Below, piece by piece: positions 32,121 through 39,522 of a stretch of DNA of 45,119 bases; the stretch's first letter is position 1, and each line of letters opens with the position of its first letter. The stretch is from contig MGSS01000154.1 of assembly GCA_001798595.1 (NCBI GenBank), forward strand, positions 23,169 through 68,287, read 5' to 3'. The translations under genes were made by a program, and so were the position numbers. This DNA comes from Deltaproteobacteria bacterium RIFCSPLOWO2_12_FULL_60_19 (GTDB taxonomy: Bacteria; Desulfobacterota; Binatia; UBA9968). Below the pieces are notes generated by a model that ran no database searches, had not been told where the DNA came from, and worked only from the letters and a program-made list of their open reading frames with translations.

Positions 32121-33170
32121 ATGTTTAACATTCTTTACAACCGCGACATCGGCATCAATCTGCACAGTTTTCTCCTGCCCGAGCCGGTCAAAGACGTCGG
32201 AGAGTACGGGGCGATCCCGACGACCGGCCTCACTTCCGGCCACCAGGGCTGCACGGGCTGCGGCATGGTCACCGGAACGAACCAGGCGCTGCGCGCGCTG
32301 AAACTCATGGGAAAGCACGTCGTCGCGAGCATCGGAACGGGCTGCAACGAGGTCATCACGACGCAGAATACCTCCTGCTGGGGCGAAACTTCCGTCGACC
32401 ACAACAATTTTCCCAACACGGGCGCGACACTGAGCGGAAACATTGCGGCGCTTAAAGCGCTGAGCCGCGCCGGCGCGGTCTCGCCGGAGCGCTTCGTCAA
32501 CCTGGGCATCGCAGGCGACGGCGGGACCTACGACATCGGCCTCCAGGCGTTGCTCGCCTGGATCGCTCGCGGCGAAGACGGCATCTATATCTGTCTCAAC
32601 AACCAGGCCTACATGAACACCGGCATTCAGGGCTCCGGCGCGACGCCCTACGGAGCGAATACGTCAACGACGCCGTTCGGCAAGGTGGTCCACGGCAACC
32701 AGAGAAGCCCGCAGTATCTGCCGGACCTGGCGCTGGCCGCGGGCGCTTCCTACGTCGCCACCGCCTGCCCGCTGCATCACCGCGACTTGATGATCAAAGT
32801 GCAAAAGGCGGCGGCGATCGAAGGGCCGTGCGTGATCGAGCTCTATTCGGTCTGTCCCGAGGGCTGGAAGAGCGAGACCGACGTTTTTCACGAGATCACC
32901 GAGTTGGCGCTCGACAGCCGCTTCTGGGTTCTGTACGAGGGCGAGCGCGACCGCGCGGGCAACAACGTCCTCTTCACCTTGAACTACCTGCCGAAGCGGC
33001 CGGTCTCGGCGCTAGAGTACCTCAATCTGCAAGAGCGTTTCTCCGGCATGAGGCAGCTGGGCGACATGGTCGAACATGCTCAGGCGCTGGTCGACGCGCG
33101 CTGGTCGTTCTGGAAGCCGGTGCTCGAAGCGAACGGGTTGGAGCGGAAAGAGGTGGGCTATGAGGCATGA
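32121..33170 (+). CDS. 2-oxoacid:ferredoxin oxidoreductase beta subunit (PorB-like)
   Basis: 349 residues. Thiamine diphosphate-binding half of the enzyme: GHQGCTGCGM with the cluster-ligand cysteines, SIGTGCNEV, GIAGDGGTYDIGLQALL (metal/ThDP motif) and NNQAYMNTGIQGSGATPYGA, the last being typical of pyruvate-type beta subunits. ATG 32121 follows GAGAGGCC. It is separated from the alpha-gamma gene by 93 bp holding 10-bp repeats, and its end overlaps the next gene (33160) by 11 bp, which couples it to a second oxidoreductase of a different type. Confidence 0.92.
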   Translation: MFNILYNRDIGINLHSFLLPEPVKDVGEYGAIPTTGLTSGHQGCTGCGMVTGTNQALRALKLMGKHVVASIGTGCNEVITTQNTSCWGETSVDHNNFPNTGATLSGNIAALKALSRAGAVSPERFVNLGIAGDGGTYDIGLQALLAWIARGEDGIYICLNNQAYMNTGIQGSGATPYGANTSTTPFGKVVHGNQRSPQYLPDLALAAGASYVATACPLHHRDLMIKVQKAAAIEGPCVIELYSVCPEGWKSETDVFHEITELALDSRFWVLYEGERDRAGNNVLFTLNYLPKRPVSALEYLNLQERFSGMRQLGDMVEHAQALVDARWSFWKPVLEANGLERKEVGYEA

Positions 33171-34926
33171 TCTGGTCATCCGCGTCGCCGGAGAATCGGG
33201 CGAAGGAATTATCACCATCGGCGAGACCATCGCCCGCATCGCCGCGCGCGAGGGTCTCTCCATCGTCACCTTCCGCACCTTTCCCGCCGAGATCAAAGGC
33301 GGGGCCTGCATGATCCAGGTCCGCGTGAGCGACGGAAAGATCTCGTATCACGGAGAAAAGATCGATTTCCTGGTCTGCCTCAATCAGGACGCGCTGAATG
33401 AAAATTACGGGGATCTCCACGAGCTCGGCGCGCTGCTGTGCGAGGCGGAGTGCGACCTGCCGGAAGAAAAATCGCCCCGGACGGTCTATCGAGTGCCTTT
33501 CGAGCGGATCGCCGTGCGCGAGATCGGCAGCCGCATCAGCAAGAACATCGTCGTCCTCGGGACGCTCTCCCAGCTCCTGGATATTCCGGTGAAGAGCATC
33601 GAGGCCTTTCTGGCGGAGAAATTCGCCAAGAAGAGCAAGGCGATTCTCGATCACAACATCGACGCGCTCCAGCGAGGCATCCGCTTCGCGCGGGAGAAGC
33701 TCGGCGGAACGTCCGGCTTCAAGTACCCGAGCGGCAAAGGCGATCGCCGGCTGCTCATGACGGGCAACGAAGCGATCGCCCTTGGCGCGGCGGGGGCGGG
33801 ACTTAAAACTTTTTTCGGCTATCCGATCACGCCGGCCTCCGAGATTATGGAATGGCTGGCGGTCCATCTGCCCAAAATGGGCGGCAAAGTGTTGCAAACC
33901 GAAGATGAGATCTCGGCGATCTGCGCGGTGGCCGGCGCCTCGTGGGCCGGCGCCAAGGCGATGACTTCGACTTCCGGGCCGGGCCTCTCGCTCATGTCCG
34001 AGACGCTGGGGCTGCTCTCGATGGCGGAGATTCCGGCGGTGATCGTGGACTCACAGCGCGGCGGGCCGAGCACGGGCATGCCGACCAAGACCGAGCAGTC
34101 GGATCTATTGCTTGCGCTCTACGGTTCTCACGGCGACTCCCCGCGCGCCGTGCTCGCGCCGACTTCCGTCGGCGATTGTTTTCAACTAACCGGGCTCGCT
34201 TTCGACCTGGCGGAGAAGTACCAGTTGCCGGTGATCATGCTCGTGGACCAGGCGCTATCGGCGCGGCTTGAGACGGTCGATCCGGAACTGGTCAAGCAAC
34301 CGCCGGCCGTCACTCGCTTGAGCGTCCAGCCCGGCGCGGACGGCGGCTACGTGCGTTACCGTCTTAACGAATCCGGCATCTCTCCGGTCGCGCTTCCCGG
34401 CACCGCAGGCGGTGAGCACATGGTGACCGGCATGGAGCACGACGAACTCGGAAACTTCGCCTGCGACGAAGAGACGCATACGGCGATGACGGTGAAACGA
34501 TACCGCAAGCTCCAGATGATCGGGAACGATCCGTTGACGCGGGGGCTCTCGCTCCACTTCGGCGACGAGAAGGCCGAGATCGGCATCGTCACCTGGGGCT
34601 CGACGGCCGGCCCGGCCGAAGACGCCGTGCGCCTGGCGGCGAGCATGGGCATTGCCGTTCAGGCCATCGTGCCGAAGATCCTCAATCCGCTGCCGCACGA
34701 GGAGCTGAAACGTTTCTTCGCGCGGGTGAAACACATCATCGTCCCGGAGCTAAATTTCACGGGCCAGCTCGCTTCGCTGTTGCGGTCCACCTACCGCGTT
34801 CCGACGATCAGCCTCACCAAAATCAAGGGCGTTCCGCTGGAGCCGTCGGAGATCGTCGACAAGATCATCGAAGCCCAAGAGAGTCTAAGCGTAAGGAGTG
34901 AAAAGCGCTATGGAAGAGCAGGATAA
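33160..34926 (+). CDS. korA: 2-oxoacid:acceptor oxidoreductase, fused gamma-alpha subunit (KorA-like)
   Basis: 588 residues from ATG 33160. The gamma domain comes first (residues 1-180: IRVAGESGEGIITIGETIAR, FRTFPAEIKGGACMIQVR) and the alpha domains follow (about 190-580: LMTGNEAIALGAAGAG, FFGYPITPASEIMEWL, SGPGLSLMSETLGL, DSQRGGPSTGMPTKTEQSD). This gamma-alpha order is the KorA form; the neighbouring alpha-gamma protein has the reverse order. In Thauera, 2-oxoglutarate:ferredoxin oxidoreductase (KorAB) reduces the ferredoxin used by benzoyl-CoA reductase and its genes lie beside bcr; the same role fits here. Start overlaps PorB by 11 bp and the end overlaps korB by 17 bp, so translation is coupled. 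The 2-oxoglutarate preference is inferred from family and context. Confidence 0.92.
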   Translation: MRHDLVIRVAGESGEGIITIGETIARIAAREGLSIVTFRTFPAEIKGGACMIQVRVSDGKISYHGEKIDFLVCLNQDALNENYGDLHELGALLCEAECDLPEEKSPRTVYRVPFERIAVREIGSRISKNIVVLGTLSQLLDIPVKSIEAFLAEKFAKKSKAILDHNIDALQRGIRFAREKLGGTSGFKYPSGKGDRRLLMTGNEAIALGAAGAGLKTFFGYPITPASEIMEWLAVHLPKMGGKVLQTEDEISAICAVAGASWAGAKAMTSTSGPGLSLMSETLGLLSMAEIPAVIVDSQRGGPSTGMPTKTEQSDLLLALYGSHGDSPRAVLAPTSVGDCFQLTGLAFDLAEKYQLPVIMLVDQALSARLETVDPELVKQPPAVTRLSVQPGADGGYVRYRLNESGISPVALPGTAGGEHMVTGMEHDELGNFACDEETHTAMTVKRYRKLQMIGNDPLTRGLSLHFGDEKAEIGIVTWGSTAGPAEDAVRLAASMGIAVQAIVPKILNPLPHEELKRFFARVKHIIVPELNFTGQLASLLRSTYRVPTISLTKIKGVPLEPSEIVDKIIEAQESLSVRSEKRYGRAG

Positions 34927-35764
34927 ATTTTGCGAATACCTGAGCGGCGTCTCCCCGGTGTGGTGCCCCGGCTGCGGCAATTACGGCATCCTCTCCTCGC
35001 TGGTCGAAGCCCTGGGAGAGATCGATCTCGCGACCAAGGACATCGCGCTCATCTCGGGCATCGGCTGCGCCAGCCGCCTCCCTTACTTCGTCAAGGCCTA
35101 CGGCTTTCATGGGATCCACGGCCGGACGCTGCCCATCGCGCAGGGCGTCAAGGTGGCGAACCCGGAGCTGACCGTGGTCGCGGTCGCAGGCGACGGAGAC
35201 GGCCTGGCGATCGGCGGCGGCCATCTGCCGCACCTCGCGCGCAACAACACGGACCTGACCTATTTGATGTTCAATAACGCGATCTATGGAATGACCAAAG
35301 GGCAATTCTCGCCGACCACCGCGCTTTCATCGATCACGAAGACAACGCCGTTCGGGCTGTTCGGCGAACCCACGCATCCCACCGCGCTGGCCATCGTCTA
35401 TGGCGCAACGTTCGTCGCGCGGGGCTTTTCGGTGAAGAAGGAGCAGCTTAAGGACCTCATCATCCAGGGAATTCACCATCGCGGCTTCTCTTTCATCGAG
35501 ATCCTGACGAGCTGCTCGTCGTTCAACACGACGGACATGAACGTCGCGCGCATCATCAAGCGTTTGGAGCCGGTGCCTGCAAGTCACAACGTGGAGGATA
35601 AGGTCGAGGCGCTACGCCTGGCGACCGATGAGGAGAAGATCTATCATGGGATTTTCCAGCGCGTCGAGCGCCCAACGTTGGAGGATAGACTTCAAGAAGT
35701 CGAAAAGGCGGCGAAGAAGAATGGCGCGCGGCAATTTGAGGCGCTGCTGGGGCAGTTTCAATAG
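34910..35764 (+). CDS. korB: 2-oxoacid:acceptor oxidoreductase beta subunit (KorB-like)
   Basis: 284 residues from ATG 34910, downstream of AAGGAG; an in-frame GTG at 34898 overlaps that site. KorB features: WCPGCGNYGILSSL, SGIGCASRLPYF, the ThDP motif AGDGDGLAIGGGH, NNAIYGMTKGQFSPTT and the SCSSFNT segment near 210. It binds thiamine diphosphate and one [4Fe-4S] cluster and pairs with the preceding KorA. No separate ferredoxin gene of the 2-cluster soluble type is seen next to it, so the carrier may be encoded elsewhere or be the delta-type protein upstream. Confidence 0.93.
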   Translation: MEEQDKFCEYLSGVSPVWCPGCGNYGILSSLVEALGEIDLATKDIALISGIGCASRLPYFVKAYGFHGIHGRTLPIAQGVKVANPELTVVAVAGDGDGLAIGGGHLPHLARNNTDLTYLMFNNAIYGMTKGQFSPTTALSSITKTTPFGLFGEPTHPTALAIVYGATFVARGFSVKKEQLKDLIIQGIHHRGFSFIEILTSCSSFNTTDMNVARIIKRLEPVPASHNVEDKVEALRLATDEEKIYHGIFQRVERPTLEDRLQEVEKAAKKNGARQFEALLGQFQ

Positions 35765-35801
35765 AGAAGGCAAAAGAAAAAAGGCAAAAGGCAAAAAGTA
35801 G

Positions 35802-35821
35802 GGGCGCGATTCATCGCGCCC
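35802..35821. repeat. Perfect hairpin GGGCGCGA-TTCA-TCGCGCCC
   Basis: Second copy of the element at 29209-29228, with both arms changed in step. It follows korB after an A-rich stretch of AGGCAAAA words and precedes the enoyl-CoA hydratase gene by 40 bp. Confidence 0.75.
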
Positions 35822-35861
35822 GTATGGGCTTCGAATGCACGACTGAGGTGAGGAGGGTCAC

Positions 35862-36641
35862 ATGTTTAAGAATCTGATTGTGAGCAAAGAGGGCGGCATT
35901 GCGACGGTTCAGCTCAACCGGCCGCAGAAAAAGAACTCGCTGAATACCGAGGTGCGTCGGGAGCTGGAAGCGGCGTTCCGCGAGATCGGCGAAGACAGCG
36001 GCGTCAGGGCCGTGATCGTCACGGGCGGCGACGAGATATTTTGCGCCGGCGCCGACATCGGCGAGATCCAGGAGGCCAAGTCGGCGAAAGCCTCGTACCA
36101 GCACGCGCGGGAATTTCAGACCCTCTTCGACCAGGTGGAGGCGCTGCCGCAGCCGGTGGTCGGCGCGGTTTCCGGCTATGCGCTGGGCGGCGGTTGCGAG
36201 CTGGCGCTGGCGTGCGATTTTCGCATCGCCTCGGAGACGGCGAAGTTCGGCCTGCCGGAGATCAAGATCGGCGCGTTTCCGGCCGGCGGCGGAACGCAGC
36301 GGCTGCCGCGACTCATCGGCGCGGCGCGGGCCAAAGAGATGATCTTTTTCGGCGATCCGATCGGCGCGAACGAAGCGCTGGCTTGCGGCTTGGTGAGCAA
36401 AGTGGTGGCGAAAGAAAAATTGCTGGCGGAGGCCAAGGCCTTTGCAACCAAGCTGGCCGCGCAGCCGCGCCTTGCGCTGGAAACGGCGAAGAAGCTCATC
36501 AACCGCGGGCCGGAGATGGATATCGGCGCGGCGCTGGAGCTTGAGGCGTGCGGCCTTGGAACTCTGGCCGGCACGCACGACTTGCACGAAGGGACGCTCG
36601 CCTTTTTGGAAAAGCGCAAGCCGAACTTTACCGGCACGTGA
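35862..36641 (+). CDS. Enoyl-CoA hydratase (crotonase family), BadK-like candidate
   Basis: 259 residues, standard crotonase length. Oxyanion-hole region CAGADIGEI near 63-71, both catalytic glutamates in GGGCELALACDF and FGLPEIKIGAFPAGGGTQRLPR. ATG 35862 follows GAGGTGAGGAGG. It hydrates an enoyl-CoA in the cytoplasm. With BcrCBAD and a BadH-like dehydrogenase in the same run, cyclohex-1-ene-1-carboxyl-CoA hydratase (BadK) or the dienoyl-CoA hydratase of the Thauera-type route is the likely role; an ordinary beta-oxidation hydratase for the later dicarboxyl-CoA chain is equally open from sequence alone. It is too short for the ring-opening 6-oxocyclohex-1-ene-1-carbonyl-CoA hydrolase (about 370 residues). 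Confidence 0.88.
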   Translation: MFKNLIVSKEGGIATVQLNRPQKKNSLNTEVRRELEAAFREIGEDSGVRAVIVTGGDEIFCAGADIGEIQEAKSAKASYQHAREFQTLFDQVEALPQPVVGAVSGYALGGGCELALACDFRIASETAKFGLPEIKIGAFPAGGGTQRLPRLIGAARAKEMIFFGDPIGANEALACGLVSKVVAKEKLLAEAKAFATKLAAQPRLALETAKKLINRGPEMDIGAALELEACGLGTLAGTHDLHEGTLAFLEKRKPNFTGT

Positions 36642-36688
36642 GTTCGTTATTCGTTACGAGAGAGTAAATTCACTGGAAGGAGCTTTTG

Positions 36689-37783
36689 ATGGCGAAGATT
36701 TCTACGTTCGACGACTGGACCGATCTTTTTAAGAAATGGCAGCAGGATATCGGCGTCGACACCACTCTATTCAAGGACTATCCGTTCGAGGCGTTCTACG
36801 ACGAGCCTGCGGCGGCGGAAGTTGAGTTCGGGGAATTCGCGGGGCGGAGAAAATGGGAGTCGCTGTTGGAGATTCCCAACCAGGAGATGCGCGACTCGCT
36901 GATGCACCTGATCGTTTATCAGGGCGACACGGAGTTCGCCTCCTCGGAGCAACAGCGCCGCCTGATCGACACGCCGCCCTCGCCGCACGATCTCAAGTGC
37001 CTGCTCCGCGTCATGCGCGAGGAGATGCGCCACGGCTGGCAGATGTGCCACATCCTGGTCAACCACTTCGGCTCTTCCGGCAAGCTTGAAGCGGCCAAGC
37101 TGCTCGAACGGAGGGCGTATAAGGGCCAGCGGCTGCTCGGGGCCTTCAACCAGCCGGTCAATCACTGGCTCGACTTCTTCGCCTATACCGCGTTCATCGA
37201 CCGCGACGGCAAGTTTCAGCTGACCATGCTGCACCACTCCGGCTTCAAGCCGCTCGCGGCGAGCATGGGGCCGATGCTGAAAGAGGAGTCGTTTCATCTG
37301 TTCACCGGCCAGAGCGGCTTGCAGCGGGTCATCAGGGCGGGGAAAGTTCCGACCGCGACGATCCAGAGATATCTCAATAAATGGATTCCCACGGCTTACG
37401 ACCTCTTCGGCAAGGACCACTCCAGCTCCGCGCTGAGATTCTACCGCTGGGGATTCAAGGGGAGGTTCGACGAGAATCCTTCCACCCAGCCGAAGGATCC
37501 CGAGCGGCTGAACGAGGAGGCGCGGACTCACTACGCCAATGAAGCCGGCGAGATTATCAACGGCCTCAACCAGATGATTCCCGAAGGGCAGCCCAAGCTC
37601 TATCTACCCGATGTCAAGTTCAACCGTCAGATCGGCGACTACGCCGGCAAGAACTACAGCGCGCAGGGCCAGCCGCTCGGCGTCGACGACTATCTCCTCC
37701 ATCTCAACGACGTGCTGCCCGGAGCGGCGGATGTCCAGACGCTTGAGGCCGTGTTTAAGGAAGGTAATTGGGTGGCGCAGTAG
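36689..37783 (+). CDS. BoxB-like di-iron epoxygenase (benzoyl-CoA 2,3-epoxidase family)
   Basis: 364 residues from ATG 36689 after GGAAGGAG. The central part matches BoxB closely: YQGDTEFASSEQQRR, EEMRHGWQMCHILVNHFG, LLGAFNQP, FIDRDGKFQLTML and KEESFHLFTGQSGLQRVI. All di-iron ligand positions are kept: Glu82, Glu112-x2-His115, an Asp at 171/173, and Glu200-x2-His203. BoxB adds oxygen to benzoyl-CoA in the aerobic box pathway with BoxA as reductase, then BoxC opens the ring. This protein is about 100 residues shorter than BoxB (about 475), mainly at the N-terminus, and neither boxA nor boxC is present. An oxygen-using enzyme four genes after a benzoyl-CoA reductase system is unusual. Its substrate could be benzoyl-CoA, another aryl-CoA or a reduced ring intermediate. 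Confidence 0.88.
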   Translation: MAKISTFDDWTDLFKKWQQDIGVDTTLFKDYPFEAFYDEPAAAEVEFGEFAGRRKWESLLEIPNQEMRDSLMHLIVYQGDTEFASSEQQRRLIDTPPSPHDLKCLLRVMREEMRHGWQMCHILVNHFGSSGKLEAAKLLERRAYKGQRLLGAFNQPVNHWLDFFAYTAFIDRDGKFQLTMLHHSGFKPLAASMGPMLKEESFHLFTGQSGLQRVIRAGKVPTATIQRYLNKWIPTAYDLFGKDHSSSALRFYRWGFKGRFDENPSTQPKDPERLNEEARTHYANEAGEIINGLNQMIPEGQPKLYLPDVKFNRQIGDYAGKNYSAQGQPLGVDDYLLHLNDVLPGAADVQTLEAVFKEGNWVAQ

Positions 37784-37827
37784 AGCCAGAAGGCAGCAGG
37801 CAGTAGACAAGAAATAAAACCAAGAAA

Positions 37828-37848
37828 CCCTCTCCCGCTGGGAGAGGG
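37828..37848. repeat. Perfect hairpin CCCTCTCCC-GCT-GGGAGAGGG
   Basis: Nine-base-pair stem with a 3-nt loop in the 86-bp gap between the BoxB-like and PaaA-like genes, followed by CAAGGGTGAGGG, which also supplies a ribosome site (GAGGGAGG) for the next gene. The same words occur upstream of glnE at 15894-15967. Confidence 0.8.
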
Positions 37849-37869
37849 CAAGGGTGAGGGAGGGATTTT

Positions 37870-38586
37870 ATGTTTACGGATAAAGTCGAGGCGAAAGATT
37901 TCGCGAAGATGGACCCGGAGTATCAGGATCTGTTGCGCAGGATTATCACCATTCAATCGGACTGTGAGATCGGCGGACCGCATCTCTACGTCGAAAAGAT
38001 GCTGCCCAACGCGCCGACCAAGCTCGATCAATTGTTGGTCGCGCGCACGGCGGCGGAGGAGGTCGATCACTACCGGAAGTTCGCCCGGCTCGCCGGCGAC
38101 ATCGGCGTGGATGTCTCATTTGTCCTCAGCCAGCCGAACCAGAAGCGCTACGTGGAAGCCTTCCGGGGGACGATCACGACCTGGGAGGACTTCGCGGTAT
38201 TCGGCTTCCTGATCGACCGGATCGGCCGCTACCAGCTGGAAGAATTTATCGGCTGCACCTACGCGCCGATCGAGCCGCTGCTCCCGGATATCATCAACGA
38301 AGAGCTGGGACACATCGACTACGGCGCGACCCAGACCACGGAACTATTGACCAAGGGGGATGAGTCGAGAGAGAAGGTCCAGAAGGCGATCGACACCTGG
38401 TACATCAAAGGCCTCGACATGTTCGGCCGCTCCGAATCCAGGCGCTCCGAGCGCTATTGTCACTGGGGAATCAAACGGCGCACCAACGCCCAGGCGAGAG
38501 ACGCTTACATGAAGGAGGTCGAGCCGCTCATCAAAGGGATGGGGCTGAAGGTGCCGGACCCGCTGAAGGGGAGGAAGTACCTGTAA
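37870..38586 (+). CDS. PaaA/PaaC-like ferritin-fold di-iron protein
   Basis: 238 residues, shorter than PaaA (about 310-330) and close to PaaC (about 250). Two complete ExxH motifs, AAEEVDHYRKFARL near 61-75 and INEELGHIDYG near 141-151, plus IQSDCEIGG and YQLEEFIGC, give the usual glutamate and histidine set for a di-iron centre in the phenylacetyl-CoA epoxidase / ribonucleotide-reductase-like superfamily. PaaC proteins have usually lost these ligands, so this one may be catalytic itself. It follows the BoxB-like gene by 86 bp and precedes a 63-residue protein, suggesting a multi-component oxygenase. No reductase (PaaE/BoxA type) lies nearby. It acts in the cytoplasm; the substrate is unknown. 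Confidence 0.85.
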   Translation: MFTDKVEAKDFAKMDPEYQDLLRRIITIQSDCEIGGPHLYVEKMLPNAPTKLDQLLVARTAAEEVDHYRKFARLAGDIGVDVSFVLSQPNQKRYVEAFRGTITTWEDFAVFGFLIDRIGRYQLEEFIGCTYAPIEPLLPDIINEELGHIDYGATQTTELLTKGDESREKVQKAIDTWYIKGLDMFGRSESRRSERYCHWGIKRRTNAQARDAYMKEVEPLIKGMGLKVPDPLKGRKYL

Positions 38587-38627
38587 GCAAAATGCAAGAA
38601 CACCTTAGTTGCTGATGGAGAAATAGA

Positions 38628-38819
38628 ATGGCGCAGACCGTAAATACCAAAGAAGTCGATGAATACTTGGAGCAAGTCGTGCAGGCGCTTCACCGGACCG
38701 TGCGGTATGCGATCCCGCACGTGAAGAAGGACGCGGAGATCGCCGACAAGGCGGTGAAGGACTGCGAAGAGATCCTGTCCGTCGTGATGGAAGGCAACGT
38801 CTCCGAATGGCTGAAATAA
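38628..38819 (+). CDS. Small conserved-looking protein, 63 residues
   Basis: ATG 38628 follows GGAGAAATAGA. The product is a charged helical protein (VDEYLEQVVQALHRTVRYA, then KKDAEIADKAVKDCEEILSVV) with one cysteine and no membrane segment. I do not recognise it. Its last 13 bp overlap the start of the cytochrome oxidase subunit II gene, giving translational coupling, and it sits 41 bp after the PaaA-like gene. By position it may be a small structural subunit or regulator of the di-iron proteins, as PaaB is for the phenylacetyl-CoA epoxidase, but no sequence similarity to PaaB is apparent. Confidence 0.7.
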   Translation: MAQTVNTKEVDEYLEQVVQALHRTVRYAIPHVKKDAEIADKAVKDCEEILSVVMEGNVSEWLK

Positions 38820-39484
38820 TATCCGGTTGGTTTCCGGAAAACGTTTCGTCGTTCGGGGGAGAGATCGATGCCCTCTTTCGTCTGATCCTTTATGTCACCG
38901 GGGCGTGGTTCATTCTGACCGAGGGGCTGATCCTGTTTTTCCTCCTGCGTTATCGGCGCCGGGAGGGCCGTCGCGCGGCCTATGTGGCGGGGGACAATCT
39001 CAGGCAACTCGCCTGGATTCTCGTGCCATGTCTGATTGTTCTGTTGCTCGATCTCTGGCTTGACTTTCGCGGGGCGGAGGTGTGGGCGAAGATCAAAGGC
39101 CAGGTTCCTCCCAGCGACTTCCACATCCAGGTGACCGGCAAACAGTTCAACTGGGAGATTCTCTACCCCGGTCCGGATAAAGAGTTTGGAACGGCGGATG
39201 ACGTTCTAATGGAGAACGAGTTGCACGTGCCCGCGAGCCGGGTCGTGCGGGTGATCCTCAAATCGAAGGATGTGATCCACAGTTTTTTCCTGCCCAACCT
39301 GCGCCTCAAGCAGGACGCAGTGCCGGGGCGCGCGATCACGGCCTGGTTCGAGGCGACCAAGCCGGGAAAATATCCGCTGCCCTGCGCCGAGCTTTGCGGC
39401 TTCGGCCACACGGGAATGAACGGCTGGCTTTTCGCGCACAGCCCGGAGGATTACGCAAAATGGGCGAAACAACAGTGGCCGTGA
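38807..39484 (+). CDS. coxB: Cytochrome c oxidase subunit II with CuA site
   Basis: 225 residues. Two transmembrane helices (LFRLILYVTGAWFILTEGLI and LAWILVPCLIVLLLDLWLDF) precede a periplasmic cupredoxin domain. The CuA ligands are complete: His in DVIHSFFLP, then CAELCGFGHTGM with Cys-x3-Cys-x3-His-x2-Met. It accepts electrons from cytochrome c and passes them to subunit I. There is no fused cytochrome c domain, unlike classical caa3. The ATG lies inside the end of the 63-residue gene. Genes for subunits I, III and IV follow directly; haem A synthesis and Cu assembly genes (ctaA, ctaB, ctaG, sco) are absent from the window. Confidence 0.94.
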   Translation: MAEIISGWFPENVSSFGGEIDALFRLILYVTGAWFILTEGLILFFLLRYRRREGRRAAYVAGDNLRQLAWILVPCLIVLLLDLWLDFRGAEVWAKIKGQVPPSDFHIQVTGKQFNWEILYPGPDKEFGTADDVLMENELHVPASRVVRVILKSKDVIHSFFLPNLRLKQDAVPGRAITAWFEATKPGKYPLPCAELCGFGHTGMNGWLFAHSPEDYAKWAKQQWP

Positions 39485-39522
39485 TTTAAAGCGGCGCATA
39501 GAGCAACTTCGCAGGATCGACG

